A DNA stretch of 41,938 nt from Limisphaerales bacterium (GCA_003161635.1 PMOA01000133.1:32432-74369); one strand, 5' to 3'. Counted from the stretch's first letter, positions 7,796-16,251 are shown. The notes: generated from the letters alone by a model not told the origin. Program-made: numbers and translations.

Positions 7796-9745
7796 ATGCC
7801 CGAGGTGAGCGACATGGAACGGTTGCGAAATTACAGCCAGCAAGGCTCGGAAGAAGCCTTTGCCGGGCTGGTCCGGCAACATGTCAACCTGGTTTATTCG
7901 GCGGCGCTCCGCCATGTCGGGATTGCCGCTCACGCGGAGGAAATCACCCAAGCGGTATTTGTCATCCTGGCGCGCAAATCGGCCCGCTTGCGCCCGGACA
8001 CGATTCTGGATGCCTGGCTCTATGAAACAACGCGGCTAACGGCTTTGAGTTTTCTGCGCGGGGAACGGCGGCGGCAATTGCGCGAACAGGAGGCTTATAT
8101 GCAATCCACCCTTCAAGAATCCACCGAGATTCCCGCCTGGAACCAACTCGCGCCATTGTTGGACGACGCGATGTCGAGGCTGGGGAGAAAAGACCGTGAA
8201 GCCGTGGTGCTGCGTTTTTTCAAGGAGAAAAGCCTGCGCGAAGTGGCCGCGGCATTAAAGGTAACGGAAGCGGCGGCCCAAAGCCGGGTGCATCGCGCGG
8301 TGGAAAAACTACGGCGGTTCTTCACGAAACGCGGGGTCGCACTCCCGGTGGCGGCCCTGACGGCGGCGATTTCCGCCAATTCCGTTCAAGCTGCGCCCGT
8401 GGCGTTGGCAAAATCCGTGACGGCCATCGCCGTGGCCAAGGGCGCGGCGGCCAGCGGCTCAACCTTAACCCTCATCAAAGGAGCATTGAAAATTATGGCA
8501 TGGACAAAAGCGAAGACAGCGGTCATCACAAGCACTGCAATCATACTAGCGACGGTCAGCACCGTTACGGTGACGAGCCATTTCCGACACGCTCCACCGG
8601 CTCAAACCAGCAGGCTGAAATTGCCAACCGGCAGTATCACTCCGATGATCGGTTACGGTTACAGCCGTTATGGAATTTTTCTGGCTTCAGACGGCAGCCT
8701 TTGGAGCTGGGGCGAAGAACGGCTGGGCTGGCCGGTTCTGGGTTTAAAAAATACCAGGATACAAAACACCGTTTCGTTGCATCGCATTGGAAATGAAACG
8801 GATTGGGTGAACATCGTCACGGGAGATTCTCATTGTCTGGCGATTAAATCTGACGGCACGCTTTGGGCATGGGGAGGGAATTTTAGTTACCAATTAGGTG
8901 ACGGCACCAAGACCACGCGCCCCACACCTGTCCCTTCCATTCCCGAGAATGATTGGAAACAGGCGGCGGCTGGTGGCGCAGAAAGCTATGCTTTGAAAAA
9001 TGACGGCACCTTGTGGGTCTGGGGTAATAACTGGGCCGGCCAGCTTAGAACTGGTGGCACCAAAGAGAGCACCCATGCAGTGCAAGTGGGCACTTCAACC
9101 AATTGGACAAAAATTTGGGCTGGGCATATTCAAACTGTCGGATTGCAATCGGATGGCAGCCTTTGGTTTTGGGGATCACTCACCGGCGATGGCCAGGACA
9201 CAAATCAAATTCCTGTTCCCACGCGAATATCGCCGGACACGAATTGGACGGATGTCTGTTTTGGTTATTTTACGGTGTTTGCCCTCAAGTCAGACGGAAC
9301 GCTATGGAGTTGGGGAAGAGAGGCGAATTTTTATACCCAGGCACCGGACACGAGTCTGAATGCGGTGCCCAGGCAGGTGGGAACGGAAAACGATTGGCAA
9401 TCCTGCGCTTCTTCACCGGGAGGCTTTTATCACCTTCTGATGAAAAAGGACGGGTCGTTCTGGGCACTGGACGCCTCTGAACATCGCCAGGTCAAACCCG
9501 CGGCTGCATACCAGCCGGTGAAACTGCGCAGACTCAATCTGCCCAAAGACATTGTCGCCTTTGTTGCCGGAGAAGACAGCGTCGGTGTGGTGCTGACACG
9601 CGATGGCGAGGTCTGGACCTGGGGAAGGGTCATTGGTGAACTTTCACCGAAAGATTATTGGGGGCCAAACCGCAGGCCAATTCATCCAGAATCCAGAATC
9701 ATTGACAAGCCCTGGCAGCTTTCAAACATTGATTCCATCGAATGA
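7796..9745 (+). CDS. Membrane-anchored ECF sigma factor fused to an RCC1-like propeller
   Basis: The roughly 649-residue product starts as an extracytoplasmic-function sigma factor. Region 2 spans EEAFAGLVRQHVNLVYSAAL to the segment after AEEITQAVFVILARKSA, and region 4 includes DREAVVLRFFKEKSLREVAA and a helix-turn-helix with AAQSRVHRAVEKLRR. An Ala-rich hydrophobic linker and one likely membrane segment (KTAVITSTAIILATVSTVTV) follow. The remaining roughly 370 residues form RCC1-type repeats with the recurring signature SDGTLWxWG, spaced about 50 residues. This puts a DNA-binding sigma factor inside the cell and a beta-propeller probably outside, without a separate anti-sigma. The ATG at 7796 (MPEVSDMERLRNY) is preferred to an upstream in-frame start because homology begins there; ATG 7814 is also possible. 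Confidence 0.88.
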   Translation: MPEVSDMERLRNYSQQGSEEAFAGLVRQHVNLVYSAALRHVGIAAHAEEITQAVFVILARKSARLRPDTILDAWLYETTRLTALSFLRGERRRQLREQEAYMQSTLQESTEIPAWNQLAPLLDDAMSRLGRKDREAVVLRFFKEKSLREVAAALKVTEAAAQSRVHRAVEKLRRFFTKRGVALPVAALTAAISANSVQAAPVALAKSVTAIAVAKGAAASGSTLTLIKGALKIMAWTKAKTAVITSTAIILATVSTVTVTSHFRHAPPAQTSRLKLPTGSITPMIGYGYSRYGIFLASDGSLWSWGEERLGWPVLGLKNTRIQNTVSLHRIGNETDWVNIVTGDSHCLAIKSDGTLWAWGGNFSYQLGDGTKTTRPTPVPSIPENDWKQAAAGGAESYALKNDGTLWVWGNNWAGQLRTGGTKESTHAVQVGTSTNWTKIWAGHIQTVGLQSDGSLWFWGSLTGDGQDTNQIPVPTRISPDTNWTDVCFGYFTVFALKSDGTLWSWGREANFYTQAPDTSLNAVPRQVGTENDWQSCASSPGGFYHLLMKKDGSFWALDASEHRQVKPAAAYQPVKLRRLNLPKDIVAFVAGEDSVGVVLTRDGEVWTWGRVIGELSPKDYWGPNRRPIHPESRIIDKPWQLSNIDSIE

Positions 9746-9953
9746 TCTGCTGAATCCAAGTGCACAACCCCTCGAACTAGTGCCCAGCCGCGAACTTATT
9801 GAGATGCTCGTGGTGGAGAAAGTGAAGTAGCTCATTGATCGTGGTGGAAGAAACCTTTCTCCACGCTTTTCATTGCCGGCGCCACGCGGTTTAATTCCGG
9901 CGTGGCAATCTCTGGGTGCGAATGAGGATGCCGCCAAGAAACGCGTGACCGGG
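9746..9953. other. Spacer between converging genes, with repeat copy 2
   Basis: The space between the 3' ends of the ECF-RCC1 gene and the GH39 gene contains repeat copy 2 (9841-9906). No gene and no U-tract terminator were seen. Confidence 0.6.
9841..9906 (+). repeat. Dispersed repeat, copy 2 (5' part only)
   Basis: Matches 11689-11754 at 64 of 66 positions. It contains the inverted repeat GCCACGC/GCGTGGC around a TTTAATTCC loop. Unlike copies 1 and 3, it stops before the part that resembles the methylase N-terminus, so the repeat unit and the methylase coding segment are separable. Confidence 0.88.
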
Positions 9954-11537
9954 TCATTGCCTTTTCAGCAAGAAGAGGCAGACATCATTTTCACGCAGGT
10001 CAAATCGCTGTTGAACTTTTCCATCCCGCCCGACCTTGATGGTGGACCTGGCGATGGGTGCGCCACTGTTCTCGGATTTGATTTTTGCAACCTGCGCCCT
10101 GGTCAATTGTGCAGGCGAACCCAGGTCCAGGTAGGTCGCGTAGGCGTCGTTGACGCGGTAGCCGACCTGGTAAATTTCCAGCGCGTAGTCGCCCTCGGGC
10201 ACATTGGTTAAGTTGAGCGTGACCTTGTTTTTCGGCAGGGACGGCAGGTCGCGTTTGTAATAGACCTGATTAATGACATTGGTGCCGGGATGCGTGATGG
10301 TGAAATCCCAGACCAGCGCCTGGATGCCGCCGGACTTGTCGGTGCATATCCACGAGGCCGGGTCGCTGTCTTTCAATTCGACCGGGCCGAGCCGGTTCAA
10401 AAACTGATATGCGTAGAACGCGGGCTTGTTGATGTCCTCGTAGTTGATCAGGCCGAAGCCGCCGTGGAACGGCGTCCAGCGCGGGCCGGCCTCCTCAAAA
10501 ATGTCCGTGAACACCCAATAGGACATCGAATCGGCGGCGGTGCCGGCGTTCTTGATTTTGTCGAGGATGAACGCGGCGCTGTGATAGCTGTCGTGGATGG
10601 GATCGAATGGAGTGTAAGAAGCGCTCCACTCGGTAAAGTGCAATTCCAGATTGGGCATCGCGGAATCGCGGATCTGCTTGCGCACCCGGATTACGTTGTC
10701 ATAAATGCCTTTGGGGTTTTGAGAAAACACCGTGCCAGCATTGCCGTTTTCATCCAGGTAACCACTGTCCACGCAGTAGTCGTGCGTCGAAATAAAATCC
10801 ACCGGCGCACGATTCGTCGCGCAGAAATGGATGAGTTCTGGCACCCACAAACAACTCGCCGTCGCCGGACCGCCGACCTTGTAGGCGGGCGAAACGTCCT
10901 TGATCGCCCGTGCCGTGACAGCGTAGAGGTTGAAATAATCCTGCTGCGTGCCGTGAAAAAAGTATTGCGCGTTCGGCTCGTTCCAGACTTCAAAATACCA
11001 GGTGCGCACCTCGGCGTCACCGTAACGCTCGCGTAGGTGTGTTACGAAGGCATGGATGAGATCGCCCCACTTTTTGAAATCCTTTGGCTTGGTCGAGTTG
11101 CCACGCCACCAGAAAACCGTCTCGGAACCGCTGGCCATTGCCGACGGTGTGAAGCTGAGTTCCACGAACGGCTTCATGCCGATGCTTTGGAGAAAATCGT
11201 AAAGCTCATCAACATATTGCCAGTTGTATTCCGGCTGGCCGTCCTTGCTTTCGCGGTAAACCCCCATGTCGTCGCAGAACAAACCGTGCATGCGGATGTA
11301 TTCAAAACCGCATTCACGATGCGCGTAAGCCAGTTGCCGCTGCCAGTCGGCGCGCAAGCCTTCGTTGGCCCGCCCGGCCCCGACACACTTCTTGAACATC
11401 GTGTTCAACGGTCCCTGCACCTGCCGGAAATCGGCGGTGATGACGCGGTCGGTGGCCGGCGGATTGGTGCCTGCGACCAGGGGAATTCCTATCATCAGCA
11501 ACGAAATGCCCGTGAGGATGACGCGGTTATTATTCAT
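9954..11537 (-). CDS. Glycoside hydrolase family 39 protein (beta-xylosidase-like)
   Basis: A 527-residue secreted glycosidase. Residues 1-23 form a signal peptide (MNNNRVILTG plus hydrophobic core). The TIM barrel carries YFEVWNEPNAQYFF with the acid/base Glu at about 187 and LELHFTEWSASY with the nucleophile Glu at about 303, both in GH39 context. The C-terminal roughly 130 residues form the beta-sandwich usual in GH39 xylosidases. The family removes xylose from xylo-oligosaccharides, though some members act on other sugars. The ATG at 11535-11537 opens the signal peptide. It stands alone, converging on the ECF-RCC1 gene, with no transporter nearby. With the GH2 enzyme it suggests breakdown of plant or algal polysaccharide. 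Confidence 0.9.
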   Translation of the reverse strand: MNNNRVILTGISLLMIGIPLVAGTNPPATDRVITADFRQVQGPLNTMFKKCVGAGRANEGLRADWQRQLAYAHRECGFEYIRMHGLFCDDMGVYRESKDGQPEYNWQYVDELYDFLQSIGMKPFVELSFTPSAMASGSETVFWWRGNSTKPKDFKKWGDLIHAFVTHLRERYGDAEVRTWYFEVWNEPNAQYFFHGTQQDYFNLYAVTARAIKDVSPAYKVGGPATASCLWVPELIHFCATNRAPVDFISTHDYCVDSGYLDENGNAGTVFSQNPKGIYDNVIRVRKQIRDSAMPNLELHFTEWSASYTPFDPIHDSYHSAAFILDKIKNAGTAADSMSYWVFTDIFEEAGPRWTPFHGGFGLINYEDINKPAFYAYQFLNRLGPVELKDSDPASWICTDKSGGIQALVWDFTITHPGTNVINQVYYKRDLPSLPKNKVTLNLTNVPEGDYALEIYQVGYRVNDAYATYLDLGSPAQLTRAQVAKIKSENSGAPIARSTIKVGRDGKVQQRFDLRENDVCLFLLKRQ

Positions 11538-11758
11538 ACTGGCTTAAGGGTTTTTATGTTAAGCATGAAACATTACATTACATTTCCCATTCCTGATGGC
11601 AACAGAGAACACATTGGGGCTTGCTTCGGATTCTCCTTCTCCAGCCCTTTCAAGTGCGCATCAATCAGCAAAAACCATTCACGGGACCGTGGTGGAAGAA
11701 ACCTTTCTCCGCGCTTTTCATTGCCGGCGCCACGCGCTTTAATTCCGGCGTGGCGACT
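11538..11758. other. Divergent spacer between GH39 and trmH
   Basis: AT-rich near the GH39 start (11545-11590), so a minus-strand promoter probably lies there. The right half is repeat copy 3, which runs into the methylase coding region. No consensus promoter could be named with confidence. Confidence 0.5.
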
Positions 11759-11795
11759 TTGCACATCCAACCGGTTCAATCTCTCGACGCGCCGG
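11689..11795 (+). repeat. Dispersed repeat, copy 3, overlapping the trmH start
   Basis: This is the longest copy. Its 5' 66 bases match copy 2 and its 11704-11795 part matches copy 1. It includes the perfect 8-bp inverted repeat CGCCACGC/GCGTGGCG. The reading frame of the methylase begins inside it. Confidence 0.87.
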
Positions 11796-12571
11796 AACTG
11801 GCGTTGTATCAGACCCTGCGCCGCCCCGAGGAACACGAGCGGGCCGGTGTGTTGGTGGCCACGAATGCCAAGGTGGTCAAACGGCTGCTGGCGAGCCGGT
11901 TCACCGTCGTCTCCGCTCTGCTCACGCCCGCGTGGCTGGAACAGCTCGAACCGCTGCTGCGCGCACGGCCGGAAGAAGAGATCTGCGTCTATGTCGGCGA
12001 ACAGAAGCTGCTGGAAACCATCACCGGTTACCAGTTGCATCAAGGCGCGCTGGCCGTGGCCAAAATCCCGCCGCAGCCGGACTTTGAAACGCTCCTGAAA
12101 AATTCCCCGCGCCCGTTGCTGCTGGCGGCCGTGGAGGGCATTGCCAGCGCGGAAAATCTGGGCGCGGTGGTCCGGAACTGCGCGGCTTTTGGCGCGCATT
12201 TTCTGATCGTGGGCGAGACGTGTGGCAGTCCGTTCCAGCGGCGCGCAGTTTCCGGTTCCATGGGCACCACCTTCGAGCAACCGTTGGTGCAGGTGGACAA
12301 CCTGGTGGAAAAACTGACGGCGTTGCGGGCGCGTGGTGTGCGGTGTCTGGCGGCACATCCCCGGCCCGGGGCAAAGAAGCTGGCCGCCGTGGATTTGCGG
12401 GGCGACTGCTGCCTGGTGTTTGGCGCGGAAGGACCGGGCCTCACGGCGGCCGTGCTGGCGGCGTGCGACGATAGGGTGGAAATCCCGATGCCTTCCCACA
12501 TGAATTCGCTGAACGTGGCCGTCGCCACGGGCGTATTCCTTTACGAAGCGACCCGGCAGCGCGGGGGGTGA
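11759..12571 (+). CDS. SpoU/TrmH-family RNA 2'-O-methyltransferase
   Basis: A knotted (SPOUT) methyltransferase that adds a methyl group from S-adenosylmethionine to a ribose 2'-OH of rRNA or tRNA. An N-terminal substrate-binding domain (about 20-100) is followed by the three SpoU motifs: SAENLGAVVRNCAAFGAHFL (motif 1, catalytic Arg), CLVFGAEGPGL (motif 2) and IPMPSHMNSLNVAVATGVFL (motif 3). The start is uncertain. The TTG at 11759 (LHIQPVQSLDAPEL) gives the usual family N-terminus; a GTG at 11750 and a farther TTG at 11621 are also in frame. All but the farthest lie within dispersed repeat copy 3. At about 270 residues it has the usual length. It may be an RlmB-like enzyme; the target base is not determinable. 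Confidence 0.9.
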   Translation: MHIQPVQSLDAPELALYQTLRRPEEHERAGVLVATNAKVVKRLLASRFTVVSALLTPAWLEQLEPLLRARPEEEICVYVGEQKLLETITGYQLHQGALAVAKIPPQPDFETLLKNSPRPLLLAAVEGIASAENLGAVVRNCAAFGAHFLIVGETCGSPFQRRAVSGSMGTTFEQPLVQVDNLVEKLTALRARGVRCLAAHPRPGAKKLAAVDLRGDCCLVFGAEGPGLTAAVLAACDDRVEIPMPSHMNSLNVAVATGVFLYEATRQRGG

Positions 12572-12883
12572 AAAAAAGGCTGAAGGCTGAAGGCTGAAGG
12601 CTGAAGGATTAAAGACTGGGCAAATTGTACGGAATCCGGTTTTGCGTTTTTGTCATAAACTTTAGCATTTAGACTTCAGCCTTTAGCATTCTTGTCCATG
12701 TCCAGCCGTTTCAAAATTTCCCGGCAGACGCAGCAGCCGGTTTTGGATTACAGAAGCAAACGAAGGGAACGAAGCAGTGAAGGAGATTTCCAGCCTTTGT
12801 TTCCTTGGTTTTCTTCTGTAGAAACTTCTCTGCCCTGCGTCTCTGCGCCTTTGCGTTTAAATGAATCTGTATTCACCTTTGTC
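12572..12883. repeat. Spacer with tandem GGCTGAA repeats
   Basis: GGCTGAA occurs four times in tandem at 12578-12605, and TTCAGCC at 12675-12681 can pair with any of them. Farther right is a stretch rich in CTGCG/CTTTG words (12830-12860), similar in style to 7545-7565. No gene is supported. Confidence 0.6.
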
Positions 12884-13264
12884 TCACTGCGCGGGTTTGA
12901 AGGTGCGCACATACGCCGCCAGCGCCTCAATCTCCGCTGTGGATAATTTTTTCTGGAAGGCCGGCATCAGTTTGGGTCCAGTTTTGATCGCGCGGATTAT
13001 TTCGTCATCCGAAGTGTTCGTCTGCCAGCGGGCGTCGGTGAAATTCTGCGCGCCCAGGAGCCGGCCATGAAATGTCCGGGCCCGGCCGTCCCGGCCGTGA
13101 CAGGTGGCGCAGTTTTCCGTGAACAGCCCCGGGGCGTCCACCTTGTCTTTCGGATAACCGGCCTGTTGCGCGGCCAGGGTGCTGCTTGATGCGCAGCCGG
13201 CAACCAGCAATGAAAGCCCGGCAAAGGCAATCAGCAGACACGATAGGGCGATTCCATTTTTCAT
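12884..13264 (-). CDS. Lipoprotein c-type cytochrome
   Basis: A 126-residue small class I cytochrome c for periplasmic electron transfer. The N-terminus MKNGIALSCLLIAFAGLSLL is followed by VAGC, a lipobox with Cys24, so it should be lipid-anchored. The heme site is CATCHG (Cys52, Cys55, His56), and Met100 in KLMPAF is the likely sixth ligand. The C-terminal helix EIEALAAYVRTF is typical. The ATG at 13262-13264 is chosen because it opens the lipoprotein signal; the frame is open farther upstream but without signal-like sequence. No oxidase or dehydrogenase partner is adjacent. Confidence 0.92.
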   Translation of the reverse strand: MKNGIALSCLLIAFAGLSLLVAGCASSSTLAAQQAGYPKDKVDAPGLFTENCATCHGRDGRARTFHGRLLGAQNFTDARWQTNTSDDEIIRAIKTGPKLMPAFQKKLSTAEIEALAAYVRTFKPAQ

Positions 13265-13378
13265 AATCGATTCTTCCCGACACAAATGGTCAGGCGCACG
13301 GTCAATCCCTGTAATCATTCCTCGACCCCGCGGCAAGCGGAATGACACCCCATCCGGTCTGCGGCAGGAGTTTGAGGA

Positions 13379-13479
13379 TTTTGGACTGCGGTGGCAGAGC
13401 GCAGCGGCGACACCGCTTTTTGACTGGGGACGGCATTTCCAAAGCGGCGTGGCGCTCCGCTTCCCGCCGCAGTCCAAAA
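13379..13479. repeat. Palindromic element with 13-bp terminal inverted repeats
   Basis: TTTTGGACTGCGG (13379-13391) is the exact reverse complement of 13467-13479. Inside, CCGCTTT and AAAGCGG can pair around a central loop near 13415-13440. It carries no ORF. It is built like a miniature non-coding insertion element. Confidence 0.85.
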
Positions 13480-13607
13480 TGATTTCGTTGCGTCATTGCG
13501 TTGAAATGAATCCGTGTTCATCTGTCCTGCATTACGGGATCCGTGGTTGAAAAGGTGGCACCGGGAATGGATTCAAAATTGGTTGGCACTTTTTCCCGGC
13601 GGCGGAC

Positions 13608-13706
13608 ATGAATAGATGGATGCAGGACGCGACGGACATGGATTTGTTGCGGCAATACGCCGACCGGAATTCCGACACCGCCTTTGCTTTTCCAAAAACC
13701 ATTTGA
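13608..13706 (+). pseudogene. Truncated 5' fragment of an ECF sigma-factor gene
   Basis: A 32-codon reading frame encodes MNRWMQDATDMDLLRQYADR followed by NSDTAFAF and then PKTI and a stop. The part MDLLRQYADRNSDTAFA matches the start of sigma region 2 seen in the intact ECF gene of this window (MERLRNYSQQGSEEAFA). The homology breaks exactly where the 23-bp repeat region begins. It is therefore probably the remnant of a sigma gene cut by a deletion or insertion. Confidence 0.7.
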
Positions 13707-13711
13707 GCGGC

Positions 13712-13734
13712 TGCCAGTAATGAGTCCGCCAGCC
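13712..13734 (+). repeat. 23-bp dispersed repeat, copy B
   Basis: Identical to 7593-7615. It lies directly after the truncated sigma-factor fragment, at the point where homology to sigma factors is lost. Confidence 0.85.
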
Positions 13735-13771
13735 CCGGTGTTGAGAAGGAATAATTTGAGAAGGAATAATT

Positions 13772-14866
13772 CTAGTCGTCTGCTTTCGGCAGTTTGCCCT
13801 GCTGGTAGTCCGCCAGGATTTTTTCCAGAGCGCGTTTTTCGCCGTCGTCCGCAGCGGCATTGACCGCGTTTTGTTCGGTGGCGATGGCTTCCGGCTTTTT
13901 CCCCAGCAGGAACTGGATGCGGGCCAGAGTATCGAGGATGGCCGATGATTTGTCCTGCGCGACGGTGTTCGCGCGTTCGGCGATTTTTTCAGCCACAAGA
14001 AGACCGCGCTTCTCCAATCCTTCGTGCGTGGCCATCGTCCAGGCAATTTCGTTTTGGAAACCGGCGTTGTCTTTATGCTCGTCACTTAAGGATTCAGCCA
14101 GTTTATAGGCTGCGTCGTAATCCTTCCGGCCAAGCAAAATTTGCAGACGAGTGTCACCGTATTGAAACCGCATTGGCTCGGGCACTGTTTTCTCCAATTC
14201 AGCCACGGCGGCTTCGGCGTCATCCCATTTATTTTGTTTCAAGGCCTCACGCAGCTTTTTATTAACCGCCATCCATTTTTGATTCTCTTGTTGTTGCTTC
14301 TCGTAGTCCGCAGCGGCCTTGGCCATGTCGAATTTGTCCGCCAGCACAGCTTCCAATAATTTTTCATCCAGTCCCATCGGATGTCCGATCCAGGCAATCC
14401 GACCCTGCTTGTTGATGACAAAGGCGGTGGGAATGCCGTTCTGCTCCGCCGCTTTCATCCAATTAACTGCCATGAAGCCGTTGGTTTCCTGGCTCTTGTC
14501 GTCGAGTGCGACGCGGTAGGTCATCTGGTCGCCCATTTTTTTCACGAACGCTCCGACGCCGCTGTCGCCCGGCTCCCACACGTCTTGTCCGATGGCAATG
14601 ACCCCTTGATCCTTGAACTTTTTGGACAACTCGTTGAGATGAGGAATGGACTGGCGACACGGACCGCACCAAGTGGCCCAGAATTCGACGATGTAAACGT
14701 GGTTCGTGTCGAATGCCTTCACCGGGTCGCCCTGCACCCATTTGGCGACCTGGAGTTTTGGCGCCGGATCGCCGACCGTCAATTTCGCATCCGCCGTGCG
14801 TGCGGCGACCGCAAGAGCGACGCCGGTCAGCAGGGTCAATGCCCGCAGCAATAAAAAGTTTTTCAT
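13772..14866 (-). CDS. TlpA/ResA-like thioredoxin with TPR-like C-terminal domain
   Basis: A roughly 364-residue exported thiol-disulfide protein. A signal peptide (MKNFLLLRALTLLTGVALAV, cleaved near AARTADA) leads to a thioredoxin fold with EFWATWCGPC (Cys67 and Cys70) and the cis-Pro loop NGIPTAFVINKQGRIAWIG. After about residue 190 comes a charged helical region (YEKQQQENQKW) and helices resembling TPR repeats to the end, an extension common in planctomycete and verrucomicrobial TlpA proteins. It probably reduces or oxidises periplasmic thiols, perhaps for cytochrome c maturation, since two c cytochromes are encoded nearby; that link is inference. The ATG at 14864-14866 opens the signal peptide; an upstream in-frame ATG at 14905 gives a poorer N-terminus. 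Confidence 0.9.
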   Translation of the reverse strand: MKNFLLLRALTLLTGVALAVAARTADAKLTVGDPAPKLQVAKWVQGDPVKAFDTNHVYIVEFWATWCGPCRQSIPHLNELSKKFKDQGVIAIGQDVWEPGDSGVGAFVKKMGDQMTYRVALDDKSQETNGFMAVNWMKAAEQNGIPTAFVINKQGRIAWIGHPMGLDEKLLEAVLADKFDMAKAAADYEKQQQENQKWMAVNKKLREALKQNKWDDAEAAVAELEKTVPEPMRFQYGDTRLQILLGRKDYDAAYKLAESLSDEHKDNAGFQNEIAWTMATHEGLEKRGLLVAEKIAERANTVAQDKSSAILDTLARIQFLLGKKPEAIATEQNAVNAAADDGEKRALEKILADYQQGKLPKADD

Positions 14867-15002
14867 GTCAATTCCTGGGTTCGGGTTTGAAGTTGGGCAC
14901 ATCATTTGTTAGCAAGACCAGTCTTGGCCTGGAAAGCATTTTGTCCAGTTGAATCTGCATGGATACTTTCCTGCGGGCGCCTGACACTACCGTCATTTTT
15001 CT

Positions 15003-15107
15003 CCCTCTCCTCCCCCAAGGGAGGAGAGGGGCGGGGTGAGGAGGTCAATTGTTTCTAAATTCAAATCCCCTCTCCCCGGCCCTCTCCCCGCTCAGGCGGG
15101 GAGAGGG
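15003..15107. repeat. Two perfect 12-bp-stem hairpins
   Basis: Hairpin 1 is CCCTCTCCTCCC (15003-15014) with its exact complement at 15019-15030. Hairpin 2 is CCCTCTCCCCGC (15080-15091) with 15096-15107. Both have 4-base loops. They lie between the DUF362 stop and the thioredoxin start and have no U-run, so they look like REP-type repeats rather than terminators. A relative of hairpin 2 occurs at 27639-27657. Confidence 0.85.
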
Positions 15108-15150
15108 AGTTGGTGTTGATGTCAAGCTGCGCCCCTTTCCTGCCGTTCTT

Positions 15151-16221
15151 TCAGCGCAGCTTTTCCACCTGGATTTTCGCGGGGTCGTTCACGCCGAGCT
15201 GGAGCAGGGCGGCGTTGGCGTAAAGCCCCAGATTCGGTTTGAATTCCGGCGCATCGAGCGCGCGCCGTTCGCGGTCGAGTTCCTTGATGGCCAGCGTGTC
15301 GAGCGCCACGGGGTCGCGGCTGAACCAAAGTTGATTCAGCACCGCGGAATAATGCAGCAGACCGTGCGAACCGCCTTCGTATTGGCCGATGAGCGCATCG
15401 GTGATGTTTAGCACCACACGGTCGCCAAGCACGGGCAGGGCGTAAATTTCCGGCACGGCAACAGCCAGCCGGCCGGGGTCGTCCGCAAAACGCCGCGTGT
15501 TGTCCACGCTACCCATCGCCAGGCCGTAAAGATGTCCGCAAACACCGGCATATTCCTGGTTCAGCAGCGGCGCGATGCTGATAATTTTGGTGATCTGCCG
15601 GCTGACCAGCATGGAGACGAAGGATTTTCGCCCGACGCCTTCGCCTTTTTTGCCGAATTCCAAATCGCCCCAGACGAGATTGCCGATGATGGCGGTGTCA
15701 GGCTGATAAAAATTCGTCGGATCGTAACCGGTTTCCGCGCTGCCAGCCACGCGCACGCCGAGTTGCACGCCGAGCTTGAAAAATCCGGCGGCGCGCAAAT
15801 TGTCCTCGTGTTTGTCCCAGATGACGATGTGTTGCGGCGGCACGCCCGCGTCAAGCAACCCGTGAATCGCCGCGGCGACGACGGCGGGCCGCGTGCCGCT
15901 GAGCATTCCGGCGGTGGAGAAAACCTTGATGCCGATGACGTCCTGCGTCGAGACGAGGCTGCGCCAGGCGGCGGTGACCGTGGCCTGGCCGGTGAAATTC
16001 GTGAGGCCGCGATTCAGCATCACCTGCACCCGCGTGGGGTCCGGCTGAAAATCAGAAGTGGCGTTTGAATTTTCAACGGTTACGACCGGCGCGATGGCAT
16101 TCGTGGAATGATTGAAGAACGAATCGGCGGCCCGGACCGGCAAACACGCCAGTCCGACGGCCGCCGCGGTTGCCAGCCGCCGGGCCGCTTGCACGAATTG
16201 AGTTTGCGCGTTTCTTGACAC
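15151..16221 (-). CDS. DUF362 family exported protein
   Basis: A 356-residue protein of the DUF362 family, whose biochemical role is not established. An Ala-rich export signal (about 10-31, ending LPVRAADS) is followed by the family's conserved segments, such as VSTQDVIGIKVFSTAGMLSG, IVIWDKHEDNLRAAGF and a C-terminal WFSRDPVALDTLAIKELDRE. No iron-sulfur Cys cluster is visible, unlike some DUF362 relatives. The GTG at 16219-16221 is used as start because no ATG precedes the signal. It faces the TPR lipoprotein gene, with only 30 bases between the two chosen starts, so one true start may lie farther inside its gene. Confidence 0.85.
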   Translation of the reverse strand: MSRNAQTQFVQAARRLATAAAVGLACLPVRAADSFFNHSTNAIAPVVTVENSNATSDFQPDPTRVQVMLNRGLTNFTGQATVTAAWRSLVSTQDVIGIKVFSTAGMLSGTRPAVVAAAIHGLLDAGVPPQHIVIWDKHEDNLRAAGFFKLGVQLGVRVAGSAETGYDPTNFYQPDTAIIGNLVWGDLEFGKKGEGVGRKSFVSMLVSRQITKIISIAPLLNQEYAGVCGHLYGLAMGSVDNTRRFADDPGRLAVAVPEIYALPVLGDRVVLNITDALIGQYEGGSHGLLHYSAVLNQLWFSRDPVALDTLAIKELDRERRALDAPEFKPNLGLYANAALLQLGVNDPAKIQVEKLR

Positions 16222-16251
16222 TTTTGGGTGTGGATGCTACCACCAGCACCG

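Larger units (their letters stand above)
13265..13771. other. 507-bp spacer with palindrome, sigma-factor fragment and repeat
   Basis: There is no intact gene. From left to right it holds a 101-bp palindromic element (13379-13479), a 5' fragment of an ECF sigma gene (13608-13706), the second copy of the 23-bp repeat (13712-13734) and two tandem copies of the 15-mer GAGAAGGAATAATTT/C (13743-13772). Confidence 0.7.

Noticed and set aside
13302-13521. Short minus-strand frames over the 13379-13479 palindrome
   Set aside because: They are open only through the palindromic element and have no ribosome site or coding pattern.
15003-15107. The two perfect hairpins as intrinsic terminators of the thioredoxin or DUF362 gene
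   Set aside because: They lie upstream of one gene and downstream of the other on the minus strand without a T-run after the stem, and related stems occur elsewhere.
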